NCBI GenBank assembly: GCA_004367505.1
Contig: SFCB01000045.1
Span: forward strand, 1 to 55,269
DNA length: 55,269 bases
Reading direction: 5' to 3'
From: Chloroflexi bacterium OHK40
GTDB lineage: Bacteria; Chloroflexota; Chloroflexia; Chloroflexales; Chloroflexaceae
Made by a program: the position numbers and the translations under genes. Below the pieces are notes generated by a model that was given only the letters and a program-made list of their open reading frames with translations, was not told where the DNA came from and did not search any database. Positions 8,333-17,478 of the stretch are shown here, piece by piece (positions within the stretch are counted from its first letter, which is position 1; each line of letters starts with the position of its first letter).

Positions 8333-8352
8333 TCTGTGGTCTTTACTACAGA
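8333..8352. promoter_or_regulatory. Candidate TetR operator
   Basis: TCTGTGGT, a 4-base spacer CTTT, then ACTACAGA: the half-sites match at 7 of 8 positions. It lies 31 bases before the hydrolase start and 56 bases after the tetR stop. Confidence 0.35.
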
Positions 8353-8382
8353 GGTGTTCTGCACGCTGTTCCTTCGTGATCC

Positions 8383-9357
8383 ATGCTCACCGCACCACCA
8401 GCCACTGCGCCCGCCTGGACGCCCGACAGTGCCCTTGAAGGGTTCGAGGCGGCCACCATCGGCTTTCCGCCCGACGACGAAGGCCCGGTGGTGGCCACGC
8501 TGGTGCGCCGCCGGGCCACCACGCCCTGCGGCAGAGCTGTGCTCTACCTGCATGGTTTCAACGACTACTTCTTCCAGGCCCACCTCGCCGAGGCCTACAA
8601 CGCTCAGGGCTACGACTTCTATGCCCTCGATCTGCGCAAGTACGGGCGCTCCCTGCGCCCATGGCAGACGCCGAACTTCTGCCGCGATCTGCGCGAGTAC
8701 TATGCGGAGATCGATGCCGCGATCGACCTGATCGCCGGGCCACAGGCCGATGGCTCCCCCTGGCTGCTGCTCAACGGCCACTCTACCGGCGGCCTCACCG
8801 CCGCGCTCTACGCCCACGAGGGCACCCGGCGCGCCAGGGTACACGCGCTCTTCCTCAATAGCCCCTTCTTCGACCTGAACATCACCCGCGCCCAGCGCGC
8901 CCAGGCCGCCGTTGTCACCCGGCTCGGCGCCCGCATCCCCCGCCTCCCCCTCGGTGGCGGGCTTTCGCCCCTCTATGCCCAGAGTGTCCACCGTGACTAC
9001 CACGGCGAGTGGGAGTTCAATACTGCCTGGAAACCGATCAATGGCTTCCAGGCCTATGCCGGCTGGCTGCGAGCGATTGTCGAGGGCCAGCGGCGGCTGC
9101 AAGCTGGCCTTGCCATCGACAAGCCCGTGCTGATCCTGCACTCGGCCCGCTCCGTTCGCGCAACGAGCTGGAGCGATGACCTACTCCGAGGCGACGCGGT
9201 GCTGGACGTGGCTCATATGCGCCGCTACGGCCCGGGGCTTGGCCGCGACGTGACACTCGTGGCGATCGAGGGGGGCCTGCACGACCTGGTGCTCTCGCCT
9301 CGCCCGGTACGCGAGCGGGTGTTCCAGGAGCTCTTCGCCTGGCTGGAGCGCCAGTGA
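8383..9357 (+). CDS. Alpha/beta hydrolase (serine hydrolase, S33/lysophospholipase-like)
   Basis: 324 aa. It shows an oxyanion region (AVLYLHGFNDYFFQ), the nucleophile elbow NGHSTGG with Ser134, an acidic position in the WSDD...AVLDVAHM region, and a late EGGLHDLVLS with the catalytic His. The family includes monoacylglycerol lipases and serine aminopeptidases, so an ester or acyl substrate is likely, but the exact one cannot be read. No signal peptide is seen. The stop overlaps the next start by 4 bases (GTGA), so it is co-translated with the EamA transporter. No strong ribosome site precedes ATG 8383. Confidence 0.85.
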   Translation: MLTAPPATAPAWTPDSALEGFEAATIGFPPDDEGPVVATLVRRRATTPCGRAVLYLHGFNDYFFQAHLAEAYNAQGYDFYALDLRKYGRSLRPWQTPNFCRDLREYYAEIDAAIDLIAGPQADGSPWLLLNGHSTGGLTAALYAHEGTRRARVHALFLNSPFFDLNITRAQRAQAAVVTRLGARIPRLPLGGGLSPLYAQSVHRDYHGEWEFNTAWKPINGFQAYAGWLRAIVEGQRRLQAGLAIDKPVLILHSARSVRATSWSDDLLRGDAVLDVAHMRRYGPGLGRDVTLVAIEGGLHDLVLSPRPVRERVFQELFAWLERQ

Positions 9358-10265
9358 TTCGCGAGCCGGCCAGGCCGGCGGCCCGGCGTCTCTACGACCG
9401 GCCCTACCTGCTGATCAGCCTGGCCACCCTCTTCTGGGCGGGCAACTTCGTGCTCGGGCGAGCAGTGAGCGGCGAGGTGCCCCCGGTGGGCCTGGCCTTC
9501 TGGCGCTGGTTCGGCGGCGCCCTGATCGTCGCGCCATTCGCCCTGCCCTATCTGCGTCGCGACTGGCCGGCCGTGCGGACATCCTGGCGTACCCTGCTCC
9601 TGCTCGGCTTTCTGGGTATCGCTGTCTTCAACACCCTGATCTACGCCGGCCTCGCCCGCACCACCGCGATCAACGCCTTACTGCTTCAGTCCATCCAGCC
9701 GGTGGTGATCATCATCTTCTCGTACCTCATCTTCCGCGACACCATCGGCATGCGGCAGGCCCTGGCCGTCGCTGTCTCCCTGCTCGGCGTGGTGACCATT
9801 ATCGCCCGGGGCGACCTGCGGGCGCTAACGGCGCTCGCCTTCAACAGCGGCGATCTACTGGTGCTCGTCGCGATCGTCGCGTACGCCGCCTACACCGCGC
9901 TGTTGCGCCGCCGACCGCCCATCCACCCGCTCAGCTTTCTGCTGGCCACCTTCACCGTCGGCGTTGTGCTACTGCTACCGCTGTACATCGCCGAGGGGCT
10001 GTCTGGTCGGCCGATGCAGCCCACCCCGGTCACGCTGGGCGCGGTGGCATATGTGGCGATCTTCCCGGCCATCCTGGCCTATCTCTGCTTCAACCGCAGC
10101 GTGGAGCTCCTGGGCGCCAACCGGGCCGGGCACTTCTTCCACCTGCAGCCCGCCTTCGGGGTGGTGCTGGCAATGATCTTCCTCGGCGAGCGCTTCGCAC
10201 CCTTCCATGCCATCGGTATCGCCCTGATTGTGGCCGGGATTCTGCTGGCCACACTGCGCCAGTGA
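9354..10265 (+). CDS. EamA/DMT-family transporter
   Basis: 303 aa from GTG 9354, overlapping the hydrolase stop. About ten hydrophobic helices form two EamA repeats; the first begins LISLATLFWAGNFVLGRAVSG and the second near residue 160. The conserved end of repeat 2 is present (PAFGVVLAMIFLGERF). Such carriers move small metabolites, often out of the cell. The operon with a TetR-type regulator and hydrolase suggests export of a compound related to the hydrolase reaction; this is inference. A second, separate EamA gene lies at 27646. Confidence 0.9.
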   Translation: MIREPARPAARRLYDRPYLLISLATLFWAGNFVLGRAVSGEVPPVGLAFWRWFGGALIVAPFALPYLRRDWPAVRTSWRTLLLLGFLGIAVFNTLIYAGLARTTAINALLLQSIQPVVIIIFSYLIFRDTIGMRQALAVAVSLLGVVTIIARGDLRALTALAFNSGDLLVLVAIVAYAAYTALLRRRPPIHPLSFLLATFTVGVVLLLPLYIAEGLSGRPMQPTPVTLGAVAYVAIFPAILAYLCFNRSVELLGANRAGHFFHLQPAFGVVLAMIFLGERFAPFHAIGIALIVAGILLATLRQ

Positions 10266-10294
10266 GGGCTCAATCCGGGAGCCACGGGTGATGC

Positions 10295-10936
10295 TCAGAG
10301 CAAGCCCATCGCCGTGAAGGTCGCGAGCACACAGGCGGCGGCGAGGGCCAGGCCAGCGATCACCTGGGCGGGCGTGTGGTTGCGGGTACGCACGCGGGCC
10401 CACCCGAGGCCGAGCGCGCAGAGCCAGAGTACCAGGCCCAGGGGCTCGGAGTAGAGTGCTCCGAGGGTCGCAGCCGAGCCCATACTGGCCGCGTGGACGC
10501 TGATCTTCCACGAGAGATTGATCAGCCAGGCGGTCAGGTTGATCAGGCCGCCAGCCACGAGGATGGCCTGGAAGGGGAGGGGCGCGCCGGTGAGCCGCAG
10601 GATGAGCAGCCCGGCGAAGACATTGGCAAGGCCGAAGAGGTAGAGCTCGTTCCGCTGGGAGCGCACGGAAACATCATCGTCAGAATAGGCACCCTGGCGC
10701 AGGCGCACGGTGAAGAAGAGCATCGGCGGCACGATCTGTAACCCTGTGCAGACGAGGGCCCAGAGCGCGCCAACCCGCAGCGGCTCCACACCGAGCAGCC
10801 CAACGATCACGATGCTCACGATACCGAGCACCACGGGGTGTAACACCTGCGAGATGGTGCGGGCGAGGGCGTAGCCACGGCCGGGGGCCGCCCCGCGCCG
10901 CACCGCCTCGGCCACAAGGTCGTGCTGTTGTCGCAT
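10295..10936 (-). CDS. PAP2-like membrane phosphatase protein
   Basis: 213 aa from the ATG at 10936, chosen because AGGAAG lies just upstream; an earlier start at 10984 would overlap the previous gene. It has five or six hydrophobic helices. The C-terminal half retains PAP2-type marks: KISVHAASMGS (motif with the His of SxH) and RVRTRNHTPAQVIAG (R...H). The first PAP2 motif (KxxxxxxRP) is not clear; SVRSQRNELY near residue 100 stands in its place. It is the last gene of the polysaccharide operon, where such a protein could recycle the polyprenyl-phosphate carrier. Catalytic competence is uncertain. Confidence 0.65.
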   Translation of the reverse strand: MRQQHDLVAEAVRRGAAPGRGYALARTISQVLHPVVLGIVSIVIVGLLGVEPLRVGALWALVCTGLQIVPPMLFFTVRLRQGAYSDDDVSVRSQRNELYLFGLANVFAGLLILRLTGAPLPFQAILVAGGLINLTAWLINLSWKISVHAASMGSAATLGALYSEPLGLVLWLCALGLGWARVRTRNHTPAQVIAGLALAAACVLATFTAMGLL

Positions 10937-10944
10937 GGGGCTTC

Positions 10945-12093
10945 CTATCGTGGGCGCGCCACGGGCCGCAGCGCGTCGTAGCATGCAAGTAACTGGCGCG
11001 CCGCCGCAGGCCAGCCGAAGCGCCGCGCCTGCGTGGGCCCGGCGGCGCGCAGCCGCTGGTGCCGGTCAAGGGCCAGCCGAATACCCTCGGCGATCGCCCC
11101 CACGTCCTGCGGGTCCACAAGCACAGCGGCCTCACCGGCCACCTCGGGCAAGCTCGACACGTCCGCAGTCACCACTGGTGTGCCGCATGCAAGGGCCTCC
11201 AGAACAGGCAGGCCGAAGCCTTCGTAGAGCGACGGGTAGACGAAGGCCCGCGCCAGATTATACAACGCCGGAAGGTATCGATCGTCGACGAAGTCCAGAA
11301 AATGAACCCGTCCGCCCGGATCGAGCCGTTCGGCGGCGGCGAAGACCTCCTCGTAGAGCCAGCCCTTCCGCCCGGCGATCAGCAGGCTCAGCCCGGGCTC
11401 CGAGAGGCGTGCAAAGGCCTCGATCAAACGAACGAGATTCTTGCGCGGCTCGAGCGTGCCGACGAAGAGCAAGAACTGCTCCGGGAGCCCGAGCGCGGCA
11501 CGCACCGGCTCCACCTCGGCCGCAGCCAGTGGACGGAATCGCGGGTCCACGCCGGGGTAGACGAGGCGCACCCGTGGGCCAGCCACGCCGAGCAGCCGGG
11601 CAAGATCGTTGGCGGTCGCCTGAGAGTCCACCAGTACCAGATCGGCGCGGCGCAGGGCCCGAGGGACAGCCCGCGTGAGGTAGCGGCGCAGGCCTGCCTC
11701 GGCGCACTCGGGCCGCACCAGGAAGGTCAGGTCGTGGACGGTAAGCAGGGTACGGGCGCGTGTGGGCGGGAGCACGAAGTCCGGCGCATGGAGCAGATCG
11801 GTCTTCCCCACGAGGGCCTCAGCGGGAAGCGGGAGACGCAGGCGCTGCCAGAGGATGGTGAGCGCGCGGGGGGTGAGGGGAATCGGCCGGGCGCGGACAT
11901 TGGGGTAGGTGGCGCAAAGGGCGCGCAGGTCGGCCAGATGGGGCGAGGCGGCGGGCAGACCGCCAGCAGCGTAGAAGAGTGTATAGCGCAGACCCTGGTC
12001 GAGCCTCACCGCCGCCTGGATCAACTCGCGGGTGTAGCGACCGATCCCGGCGCCCTGCCACACAGCCGCGGTGTAATCGACGGCGATGATCAT
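10945..12093 (-). CDS. Glycosyltransferase family 4 (mannosyltransferase-like)
   Basis: 382 aa, GT-B fold. The N-terminal domain has the glycine-rich acceptor start (VWQGAGIGRYTREL), the C-terminal domain has FVGTLEPRKNLVRLIEAF and the donor-binding EGFGLPVLEALACGTPVV with the E...E pair near residues 290-300. It is most like WbaZ/RfaB-type mannosyl- and glucosyltransferases. Cytosolic face of the membrane; it should add a sugar to the lipid-linked repeat unit begun by the gene at 15792. It lies 12 bases from the upstream flippase-like gene and 8 bases from the PAP2 gene, within one operon. Confidence 0.9.
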   Translation of the reverse strand: MIIAVDYTAAVWQGAGIGRYTRELIQAAVRLDQGLRYTLFYAAGGLPAASPHLADLRALCATYPNVRARPIPLTPRALTILWQRLRLPLPAEALVGKTDLLHAPDFVLPPTRARTLLTVHDLTFLVRPECAEAGLRRYLTRAVPRALRRADLVLVDSQATANDLARLLGVAGPRVRLVYPGVDPRFRPLAAAEVEPVRAALGLPEQFLLFVGTLEPRKNLVRLIEAFARLSEPGLSLLIAGRKGWLYEEVFAAAERLDPGGRVHFLDFVDDRYLPALYNLARAFVYPSLYEGFGLPVLEALACGTPVVTADVSSLPEVAGEAAVLVDPQDVGAIAEGIRLALDRHQRLRAAGPTQARRFGWPAAARQLLACYDALRPVARPR

Positions 12094-12105
12094 CGGGTGG
12101 GCCAG

Positions 12106-13179
12106 CTACTTGCGCTTGCTGACGAGGTACAGGAGAAAGCCCCCGACCACGATGCTCCAGAAGTTGATCAGGCGATCGAGGAAGGTCACGGCGATCCCCA
12201 GGTGCTTATCGATGCCGAAGAGGGTGAGCACCACCGTGATGGTGCCCTCAACGACACCGAGGCCGGCGGGAGTGATCGGGAGCGCCGTGAGCAGGGAGGA
12301 GGCGAGGGCCACGAAAATGATCGCGGAGAGGGAGAGGGTCGCCATCTCGGGGCCAAGGGCCTCGATCACGAAGAAGAGCCGGAAGCCTTCGAGCAGCCAG
12401 ACGCCAGCGGTGAGCAGGATGAGGCGGGGGAGGATAGCCGGGCTGAAAGAGCGCAGGGCCGCGTGCTCAAAGCGGCCGTAAAATTCGTGGAGGCGGCGGG
12501 GAATGAATCGCCGGATGATCGGCCCGAGCCAGCGCATACCCGCCAGCCCCCCGAGGATCAAGAGCACGAGCAGCGCCCCAAAGACGAAGACGATCCGGGT
12601 GCCCTCGGGCATGCGGGCGCCGAAGGTGAACCAGGCCGAGAGCACCAGCAGGCCGAAGAGCCCGAGCATGTCTAGCAGGCGCTCGGCGAAGATCGTGCCA
12701 AAGGCGCTGGAGAACGACACCCGCCCGTTGTGCTTGAGTAGATAGCCGCGATAGGCATCGCCAAGCTTGGCGGGGACGATACAGTTGGCGAACCAGGAGA
12801 GGTAGATGTACTCCATCAGCGCGGGCATAGAGGCCCAGGTCTGCCGGCCCGCATCGACGGGCACCCCGGCGTTGCGCAGCAGCATGCGCCAGCGCAACGC
12901 CCGGAGCGGGAAAGTGGTGTAGAAGACAGCAAGGCCGAGCAGGAGCATCCAGGGGTTCGCCTGACGTATGTACTGCCAGGTTGTGGCCAGGTCGATCTCG
13001 AGGCTCCGCAGGGCGAAGATTACGATGGCCAGCGCCAGCCCGAAGGAGATCAGCGTGCGCGGGCTGCGTAGACGCTGCCAGAGCGAGAAACCCTCACGCT
13101 CAACCTCGGCCTCGATGGGCAGCTCTGGCTCTTCGGGCACCTCCCCCGCCAGCGAGCCTTTGGTTTCATCAAGCATCAT
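12106..13179 (-). CDS. LPG synthase TM-domain family membrane protein (flippase-like, UPF0104)
   Basis: 357 aa with an acidic N-terminal tail and about eight transmembrane helices. Family marks are PLRALRWRMLLRNAG near residue 95, YRGYLLKHNGRVSFSSAFGTIFAERLLD near 150, and the end GLGVVEGTITVVLTLFGI. The family is related to the membrane part of lysylphosphatidylglycerol synthase and is often found beside glycosyltransferases. It may move a glycolipid or regulate lipid-linked sugar transfer; no reaction can be read. ATG ATG at 13179/13176 both possible. Confidence 0.85.
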   Translation of the reverse strand: MMLDETKGSLAGEVPEEPELPIEAEVEREGFSLWQRLRSPRTLISFGLALAIVIFALRSLEIDLATTWQYIRQANPWMLLLGLAVFYTTFPLRALRWRMLLRNAGVPVDAGRQTWASMPALMEYIYLSWFANCIVPAKLGDAYRGYLLKHNGRVSFSSAFGTIFAERLLDMLGLFGLLVLSAWFTFGARMPEGTRIVFVFGALLVLLILGGLAGMRWLGPIIRRFIPRRLHEFYGRFEHAALRSFSPAILPRLILLTAGVWLLEGFRLFFVIEALGPEMATLSLSAIIFVALASSLLTALPITPAGLGVVEGTITVVLTLFGIDKHLGIAVTFLDRLINFWSIVVGGFLLYLVSKRK

Positions 13180-13227
13180 CGATCGATAGCCTCTCAGCGG
13201 CCAAGGCGAGCCGCCCTGCGCCAGCCC

Positions 13228-14199
13228 TTACCGTCCGCCGTCCCCGGCGAGCACCTCAGCGCGATACCAATCCCAGAAATGGGCCAGGCCCTCCTCGACG
13301 TTGGTGTGCGGCTCGAACCCGAGCAGCCGGCCGGCCTTTTCGGTGCTGGCGAACGTAATGGGGGGCTCGGTGGCGGGGAGCGGGGCGGCCTCGATCAGCG
13401 CCGGCCTACCGGTGATCGCCTCGAGCAGGCCAACAAAGCGCCGCAGCTCGACGGGCTGGGAGTTGCCAAGGTTAAAGATCTCGTAGCCGCTAGCCCGGTC
13501 GACCGCGGCCAGCACCCCGGCGACAATATCGTCGACGTAGGTGTAGTCGCGGTAGAGCTCGACGCCGCCCTGAAAGAGCGTGATGGGCTGGCCACGCACC
13601 ATTTTATCAACAAATAGGTACGGTGTCATATCGGGCCTGCCACGGGGCCCGTACACGGTAAAGAAGCGCACCACGCTCATCGGGGTGCCGTAGAGGCTGT
13701 GGAAGGTGTAGGCCAGCACTTCGGCGGCCTTCTTGGTGGCGGCATAGGGCGAGAGCGGGCGATCGGTGGAGGCCTCCTCCACAAAGGGCAACTGCGCGGC
13801 GCGCCCATACACGGATGAGGTCGAGGCGAGCAAGAAGCCCAGGACATCGAAGCGCCGGGCGAGCTCGAGCAGGTGCACCGTACCCCCAACGTTCACGGCT
13901 TCATAGAGGGCCGGGTTCGCGATCGACGGGCGAGGGCCAGGCATGGCGGCAAGGTGGATCACCCGCTGCGGGCGATGGGCCGTGAAGATGGCCGCCAGAG
14001 CCTCGGCATCGCGGATATCGGCCTCCGCGAGGGTGAAGCCAGGGTGCGCGAGGGCAGGGGCAAGGTTACGCCGCTTACGCGCAGGGTCGTAGTAGGCGAT
14101 GAAGTTGTCGACCGCAACGACGCGCTCGCCACGGCGCAGCAGCGCATCGACGACGTGACTCCCGATAAAGCCGGCGCCACCAGTGACAAGGTAGGTCAT
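13228..14199 (-). CDS. NAD-dependent sugar epimerase (UDP-glucuronate 4-epimerase-like)
   Basis: 323 aa SDR enzyme. Rossmann glycine motif TGGAGFIGSHVV at residues 7-18, active-site pattern SSVYG...Y(A)ATKKAAE with the YxxxK pair near residues 150-154, and SVRFFTVYGPRGRPDM, which is characteristic of the UDP-glucuronate/GDP-mannose branch. DNFIAYYDPARKRRNL near residue 31 also fits the UDP-glucuronate 4-epimerase group. It should supply a nucleotide-activated uronic acid or sugar for the polysaccharide. Its start overlaps the stop of the preceding O-antigen ligase gene by 4 bases (ATGA). Confidence 0.9.
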   Translation of the reverse strand: MTYLVTGGAGFIGSHVVDALLRRGERVVAVDNFIAYYDPARKRRNLAPALAHPGFTLAEADIRDAEALAAIFTAHRPQRVIHLAAMPGPRPSIANPALYEAVNVGGTVHLLELARRFDVLGFLLASTSSVYGRAAQLPFVEEASTDRPLSPYAATKKAAEVLAYTFHSLYGTPMSVVRFFTVYGPRGRPDMTPYLFVDKMVRGQPITLFQGGVELYRDYTYVDDIVAGVLAAVDRASGYEIFNLGNSQPVELRRFVGLLEAITGRPALIEAAPLPATEPPITFASTEKAGRLLGFEPHTNVEEGLAHFWDWYRAEVLAGDGGR

Positions 14200-15785
14200 G
14201 ATCGTGGCTCCTCTCCGCCTGTCAACTCCGCCGCGACGAGCAATGCCCAGATTGTACCAAGTTGCAGGCCCATATTCAGGACGTGCAGGTTTTCAAAAAG
14301 GTTATGGGCGGCCACCGCCGCGACGACCCCGGCGCCCCCGGCGGCAATGCCGCGCCACATCCAGCCACGGGCGGCCCGCACCGCGCGCAGGGCCTGGACC
14401 GCCACCAGGCCAATCAGCAGGAGGTAGGCGCCCAGCCCGAACAGGCCCGCCTCGGCCGCGACGTGGAGGTAGTAGTTGTGGGCGTGGCCGCGCGACTCGT
14501 ACCAGGGCCGCACGCTGATCGGGCGCTCACCGGCCGCCGGGGGCCGTTCATAGACCAGGGTGAAGTTCCCGGGACCCACGCCGATCAGCGGACGGCTGCG
14601 CAGCATGTTCCAGCCAGCCTGCAGATGTGCCATCCGCTCCACCACCGCAAAGTTCGCCGGGGTGATATCGGCGCCGCGCGCATCGAAGAGGCGCAGATTG
14701 GACGCCAGACTGTTCAGGCGCGTCGCCAGCGCGGTCGGGAGCAGGCCGCCGCCACCGAGCAGGGCCAGGATGAGGCCCCCGGCGACAGCCGCTACGAGCG
14801 CCTGGCGGGCGAGGGGACGCAGGCGGGCCGGCAGGGTGGCTACCGCCACCACCACGAGCACCGCGCCACCGGCCATACCCCCGACCCACCCACCGCGTGA
14901 GAAGCTGGCCAGCAGGGCAGCGAGCATGAGAGTGGCGGCGGCGCCGGCACCGAGGAGCGCAGGCAGGGCATGACGGCGGGGCGCACCATCACATAGGCCC
15001 CGGAGCGCGAAGAGCGCCACCCCGGCGGCCAGGGGCCATCCCTGGTTCATGTAGCCGGCAAACGAGTTTGGCTGCCCGATCGTACCATAGGCACGCACAC
15101 GTCCACCGCCGATCCCGAAGCTCTCTGGGCCAAGGCCGAACCAGTACTGCACGAGGCCCACCACGGCCGCCGCAGCCGGTGCGAGGAGCAGGCAGGCGAG
15201 CAGAGACCAGACAGGCCAAGATCCTGGCGGCAGCGCCCCGGGTGCGGGGCTCGGCAAGGGGGCCACCTCCCCCTTCTGCCCCCACCGCGTTCCCGGCTCC
15301 TGTCCGCCGGCCCCCACCGCGCGCAGCGCCGCCAGGTAGATCAGCGGCACCGTGGCCCAGCGTGCCGTCTCCCGGAGACCCTCGGCACGGCTGAAGGGCG
15401 TAAGGACCGCCGAGAGGGCCAGCGCCCAGACGAAGAGCGCCAGCGGGACGAAGAGCGCCCCGACGACGAACCGTCGCTCGGGAAAGGCGAGCACATGCGG
15501 GGCCAGGCTTGCCGCAACGAGCAGCAGCGCTGCCTGGGTAACGCTGAGACCGCCCGGGAGCTGCACCAACTCCTGGACAGGTACTGAGAGCAGCGCCAGC
15601 CCGACGGCACCAGCCGGGTGCAGCAAGGCGATCGCCGTCGCGCCGAGGCCCAGAACCAGGATCGCAGCCTGGGGCAGGGGAAGCCACGCGATCGCCGCGC
15701 CCAGGGCCAGCAGGCAACCGACCGCCACCACGCGGCCAGGAGCCACGGGGATCGGCTGCTCCGGAGGGCTCACCATGGCCCACAC
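14196..15785 (-). CDS. O-antigen ligase/polymerase (Wzy/WaaL-like)
   Basis: 529 aa with about twelve hydrophobic helices. The diagnostic large periplasmic loop ends in HAHNYYLHVAAEAGLFGLGAY near residue 430, the H-x-H-N-x(2)-L-type signature of the O-antigen ligase (Wzy_C) family; GVGPGNFTLVY precedes it. The role is joining of lipid-linked repeat units into polymer outside the membrane. The start is GTG 15785 or ATG 15776; neither has a strong ribosome site. It lies 6 bases after the sugar transferase gene. Confidence 0.88.
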   Translation of the reverse strand: MWAMVSPPEQPIPVAPGRVVAVGCLLALGAAIAWLPLPQAAILVLGLGATAIALLHPAGAVGLALLSVPVQELVQLPGGLSVTQAALLLVAASLAPHVLAFPERRFVVGALFVPLALFVWALALSAVLTPFSRAEGLRETARWATVPLIYLAALRAVGAGGQEPGTRWGQKGEVAPLPSPAPGALPPGSWPVWSLLACLLLAPAAAAVVGLVQYWFGLGPESFGIGGGRVRAYGTIGQPNSFAGYMNQGWPLAAGVALFALRGLCDGAPRRHALPALLGAGAAATLMLAALLASFSRGGWVGGMAGGAVLVVVAVATLPARLRPLARQALVAAVAGGLILALLGGGGLLPTALATRLNSLASNLRLFDARGADITPANFAVVERMAHLQAGWNMLRSRPLIGVGPGNFTLVYERPPAAGERPISVRPWYESRGHAHNYYLHVAAEAGLFGLGAYLLLIGLVAVQALRAVRAARGWMWRGIAAGGAGVVAAVAAHNLFENLHVLNMGLQLGTIWALLVAAELTGGEEPRS

Positions 15786-15791
15786 TGCATC

Positions 15792-17303
15792 TCAGTAGGC
15801 CCCACGCCCACCAATGACCGCCGGGATGATCATCAGCAGGATGCGCAGATCCATCCCCGTCGACCAGTTCTCGGCGTAGTAGATATCCAGGCGCACTTGC
15901 TCATCGAAAGACATATCGCTGCGCCCGAGGGCCTGCGCGAGCCCCGCACAGCCCGGCATCACCTCCAGGCGGCGGCGATGCCAGGGCTCATAGCTGGCCA
16001 CCTCCTCGGGGAGGGCGGGGCGCGGGCCGATCAGACTCATCTCACCGCGCAGCACATTCCAGAGCTGGGGGAGCTCGTCCAGGCTACTGCGCCGCAAAAA
16101 GCGGCCCACGCGGGTAATGCGCGGATCATCGCGCATCTTGAAGAGCGGGCCGTCGGCCTCATTGTGGGCCACCAGATCGGCCTTACGGGCCTCGGCGTCG
16201 GGCACCATCGTACGAAACTTGAGACAGGTAAATAGCTGGCCATCCTTACCGACGCGCGTCTGGCGAAAGAGCACGGGGCCAGGCGAGTCCAGCCGCACGA
16301 TCAGCGCGATCAGCAGAGCTAGCGGCAGCGTAAAGGGCGCGGTGAGCAGCACCACCCCAACGTCGGTGGCCCGCTTGATGAGCAAGTTCGCCCCGCGCAG
16401 GCGGATCTCCTTCGGGCGCAGGAGCGGAACGCCGCAGATCTGGAGCATATCCACCCGGTCGAAGCTCAGCTGGTAGAAATCCGGCGCCAACTGGTAGCCC
16501 ACGCCGAGGCGCTGGCAGGTGGCCACGAGCTCGGGCAGGCGGCCCTGCTCCCAGAAGGGCAGGGCGAGGATGACTTGCTGAGCGCCGCTGTGGGCGATCG
16601 CGCGCGCGAGCTCATCGACATGGCCGAGGTGCCGAAAGACGTGCGTCGCGCGGCCATTCTCGACGATCGGGCGATCGTCGAGGTAGCCCACCAGGCTGTA
16701 CCCGAGGCCAGGCGAAGCGGCGATCGCGCTCATCACCTCCTGGCCGAGGCCGGTACCGCCAACCACGAGCACGCGCTCCCGCCCGATCCCCCGCGACCAC
16801 TGCCAGTGGCGCACCCCGGCGAGCAACAGGCGCCAGGCGCTCAGGAGGATGATAATCGCGGCGCCAGCAAAGATGAAGATCAGGCGCGAGTAGTAGAAGG
16901 GCTTATAGAGGAACACGAAGACGATCAGCAGCGAAATCCCGGTGAGCGTACTACCGACGATATTGCTGAGCTGATCATAGAGGCCGACGCGCGGCGGCAG
17001 CCGGTAGAGGCCCCGAGCGGCGAACCGTAGCGCCAGCAGGAGCATGAGGGGCAGGAGGATGGGGAGGAACGCGCCGAAGGCCACCTGGTTCTGGGTGGTC
17101 ACCTCGAAGACGATCCGGTCGAAGGGTTCGGGCCAGTCGGCCTCGTAGCGGAGCCAGTAGGCGATCGCGAAGCCGGCGAAGATCAGGGCCTGGTCCCAGA
17201 GCAAGAGGCCAAGGGCAGCAAAGCGCCGGCTGCGTCGGGCCGTCCACTGCGGTGTGTCCACGGCCAGCGTCGGCCCGGCGGTCCGATGAATGCTGCTGTC
17301 CAT
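15792..17303 (-). CDS. Polyprenyl-phosphate sugar-1-phosphate transferase (WbaP-like)
   Basis: 503 aa. Five N-terminal membrane helices, a middle nucleotide-binding-like domain (VLVVGGTGLGQEVMSAI), and a C-terminal bacterial sugar transferase domain: RPKEIRLRGANLLIKRATDV, SPGPVLFRQTRVGKDG, FTCLKFRTMVPDAE, RRSSLDELPQLWNVLRGEMS and GPRPALPEE. This enzyme starts the lipid-linked repeat unit by moving sugar-1-phosphate to undecaprenyl phosphate. It is the first gene of the polysaccharide operon, with GGGGAG before ATG 17303 and a promoter about 55 bases upstream. Length and domain order are full. Confidence 0.93.
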   Translation of the reverse strand: MDSSIHRTAGPTLAVDTPQWTARRSRRFAALGLLLWDQALIFAGFAIAYWLRYEADWPEPFDRIVFEVTTQNQVAFGAFLPILLPLMLLLALRFAARGLYRLPPRVGLYDQLSNIVGSTLTGISLLIVFVFLYKPFYYSRLIFIFAGAAIIILLSAWRLLLAGVRHWQWSRGIGRERVLVVGGTGLGQEVMSAIAASPGLGYSLVGYLDDRPIVENGRATHVFRHLGHVDELARAIAHSGAQQVILALPFWEQGRLPELVATCQRLGVGYQLAPDFYQLSFDRVDMLQICGVPLLRPKEIRLRGANLLIKRATDVGVVLLTAPFTLPLALLIALIVRLDSPGPVLFRQTRVGKDGQLFTCLKFRTMVPDAEARKADLVAHNEADGPLFKMRDDPRITRVGRFLRRSSLDELPQLWNVLRGEMSLIGPRPALPEEVASYEPWHRRRLEVMPGCAGLAQALGRSDMSFDEQVRLDIYYAENWSTGMDLRILLMIIPAVIGGRGAY

Positions 17304-17359
17304 CCCGCTCTCCCCGCGCTACCTCCGCACCTGCTGCATCGTACAGCCATGCCTGGCCG

Positions 17360-17387
17360 ATTGTACCATAAACGCCACGCCTACCAA
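17360..17387 (-). promoter_or_regulatory. Promoter of the polysaccharide operon
   Basis: On the minus strand TTGGTA (17387-17382), a 16-base spacer, and TACAAT (17365-17360) preceded by TGG. Predicted start near 17353, about 50 bases before ATG 17303. Confidence 0.6.
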
Positions 17388-17478
17388 TGGCGCGGCGCTA
17401 GCAGGCGGATGAGAGAATGGAGTAGCCTTGTTACGGCGGTGGCAGGCGTCACCGGCCGTAGACTTCATGAGGATGGCG

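Noticed and set aside
11059-12675. 538-codon plus-strand ORF opposite the GT4 and flippase-like genes
   Set aside because: Shadow of two well-recognised minus-strand genes; low-complexity Glu/Gly-rich product.
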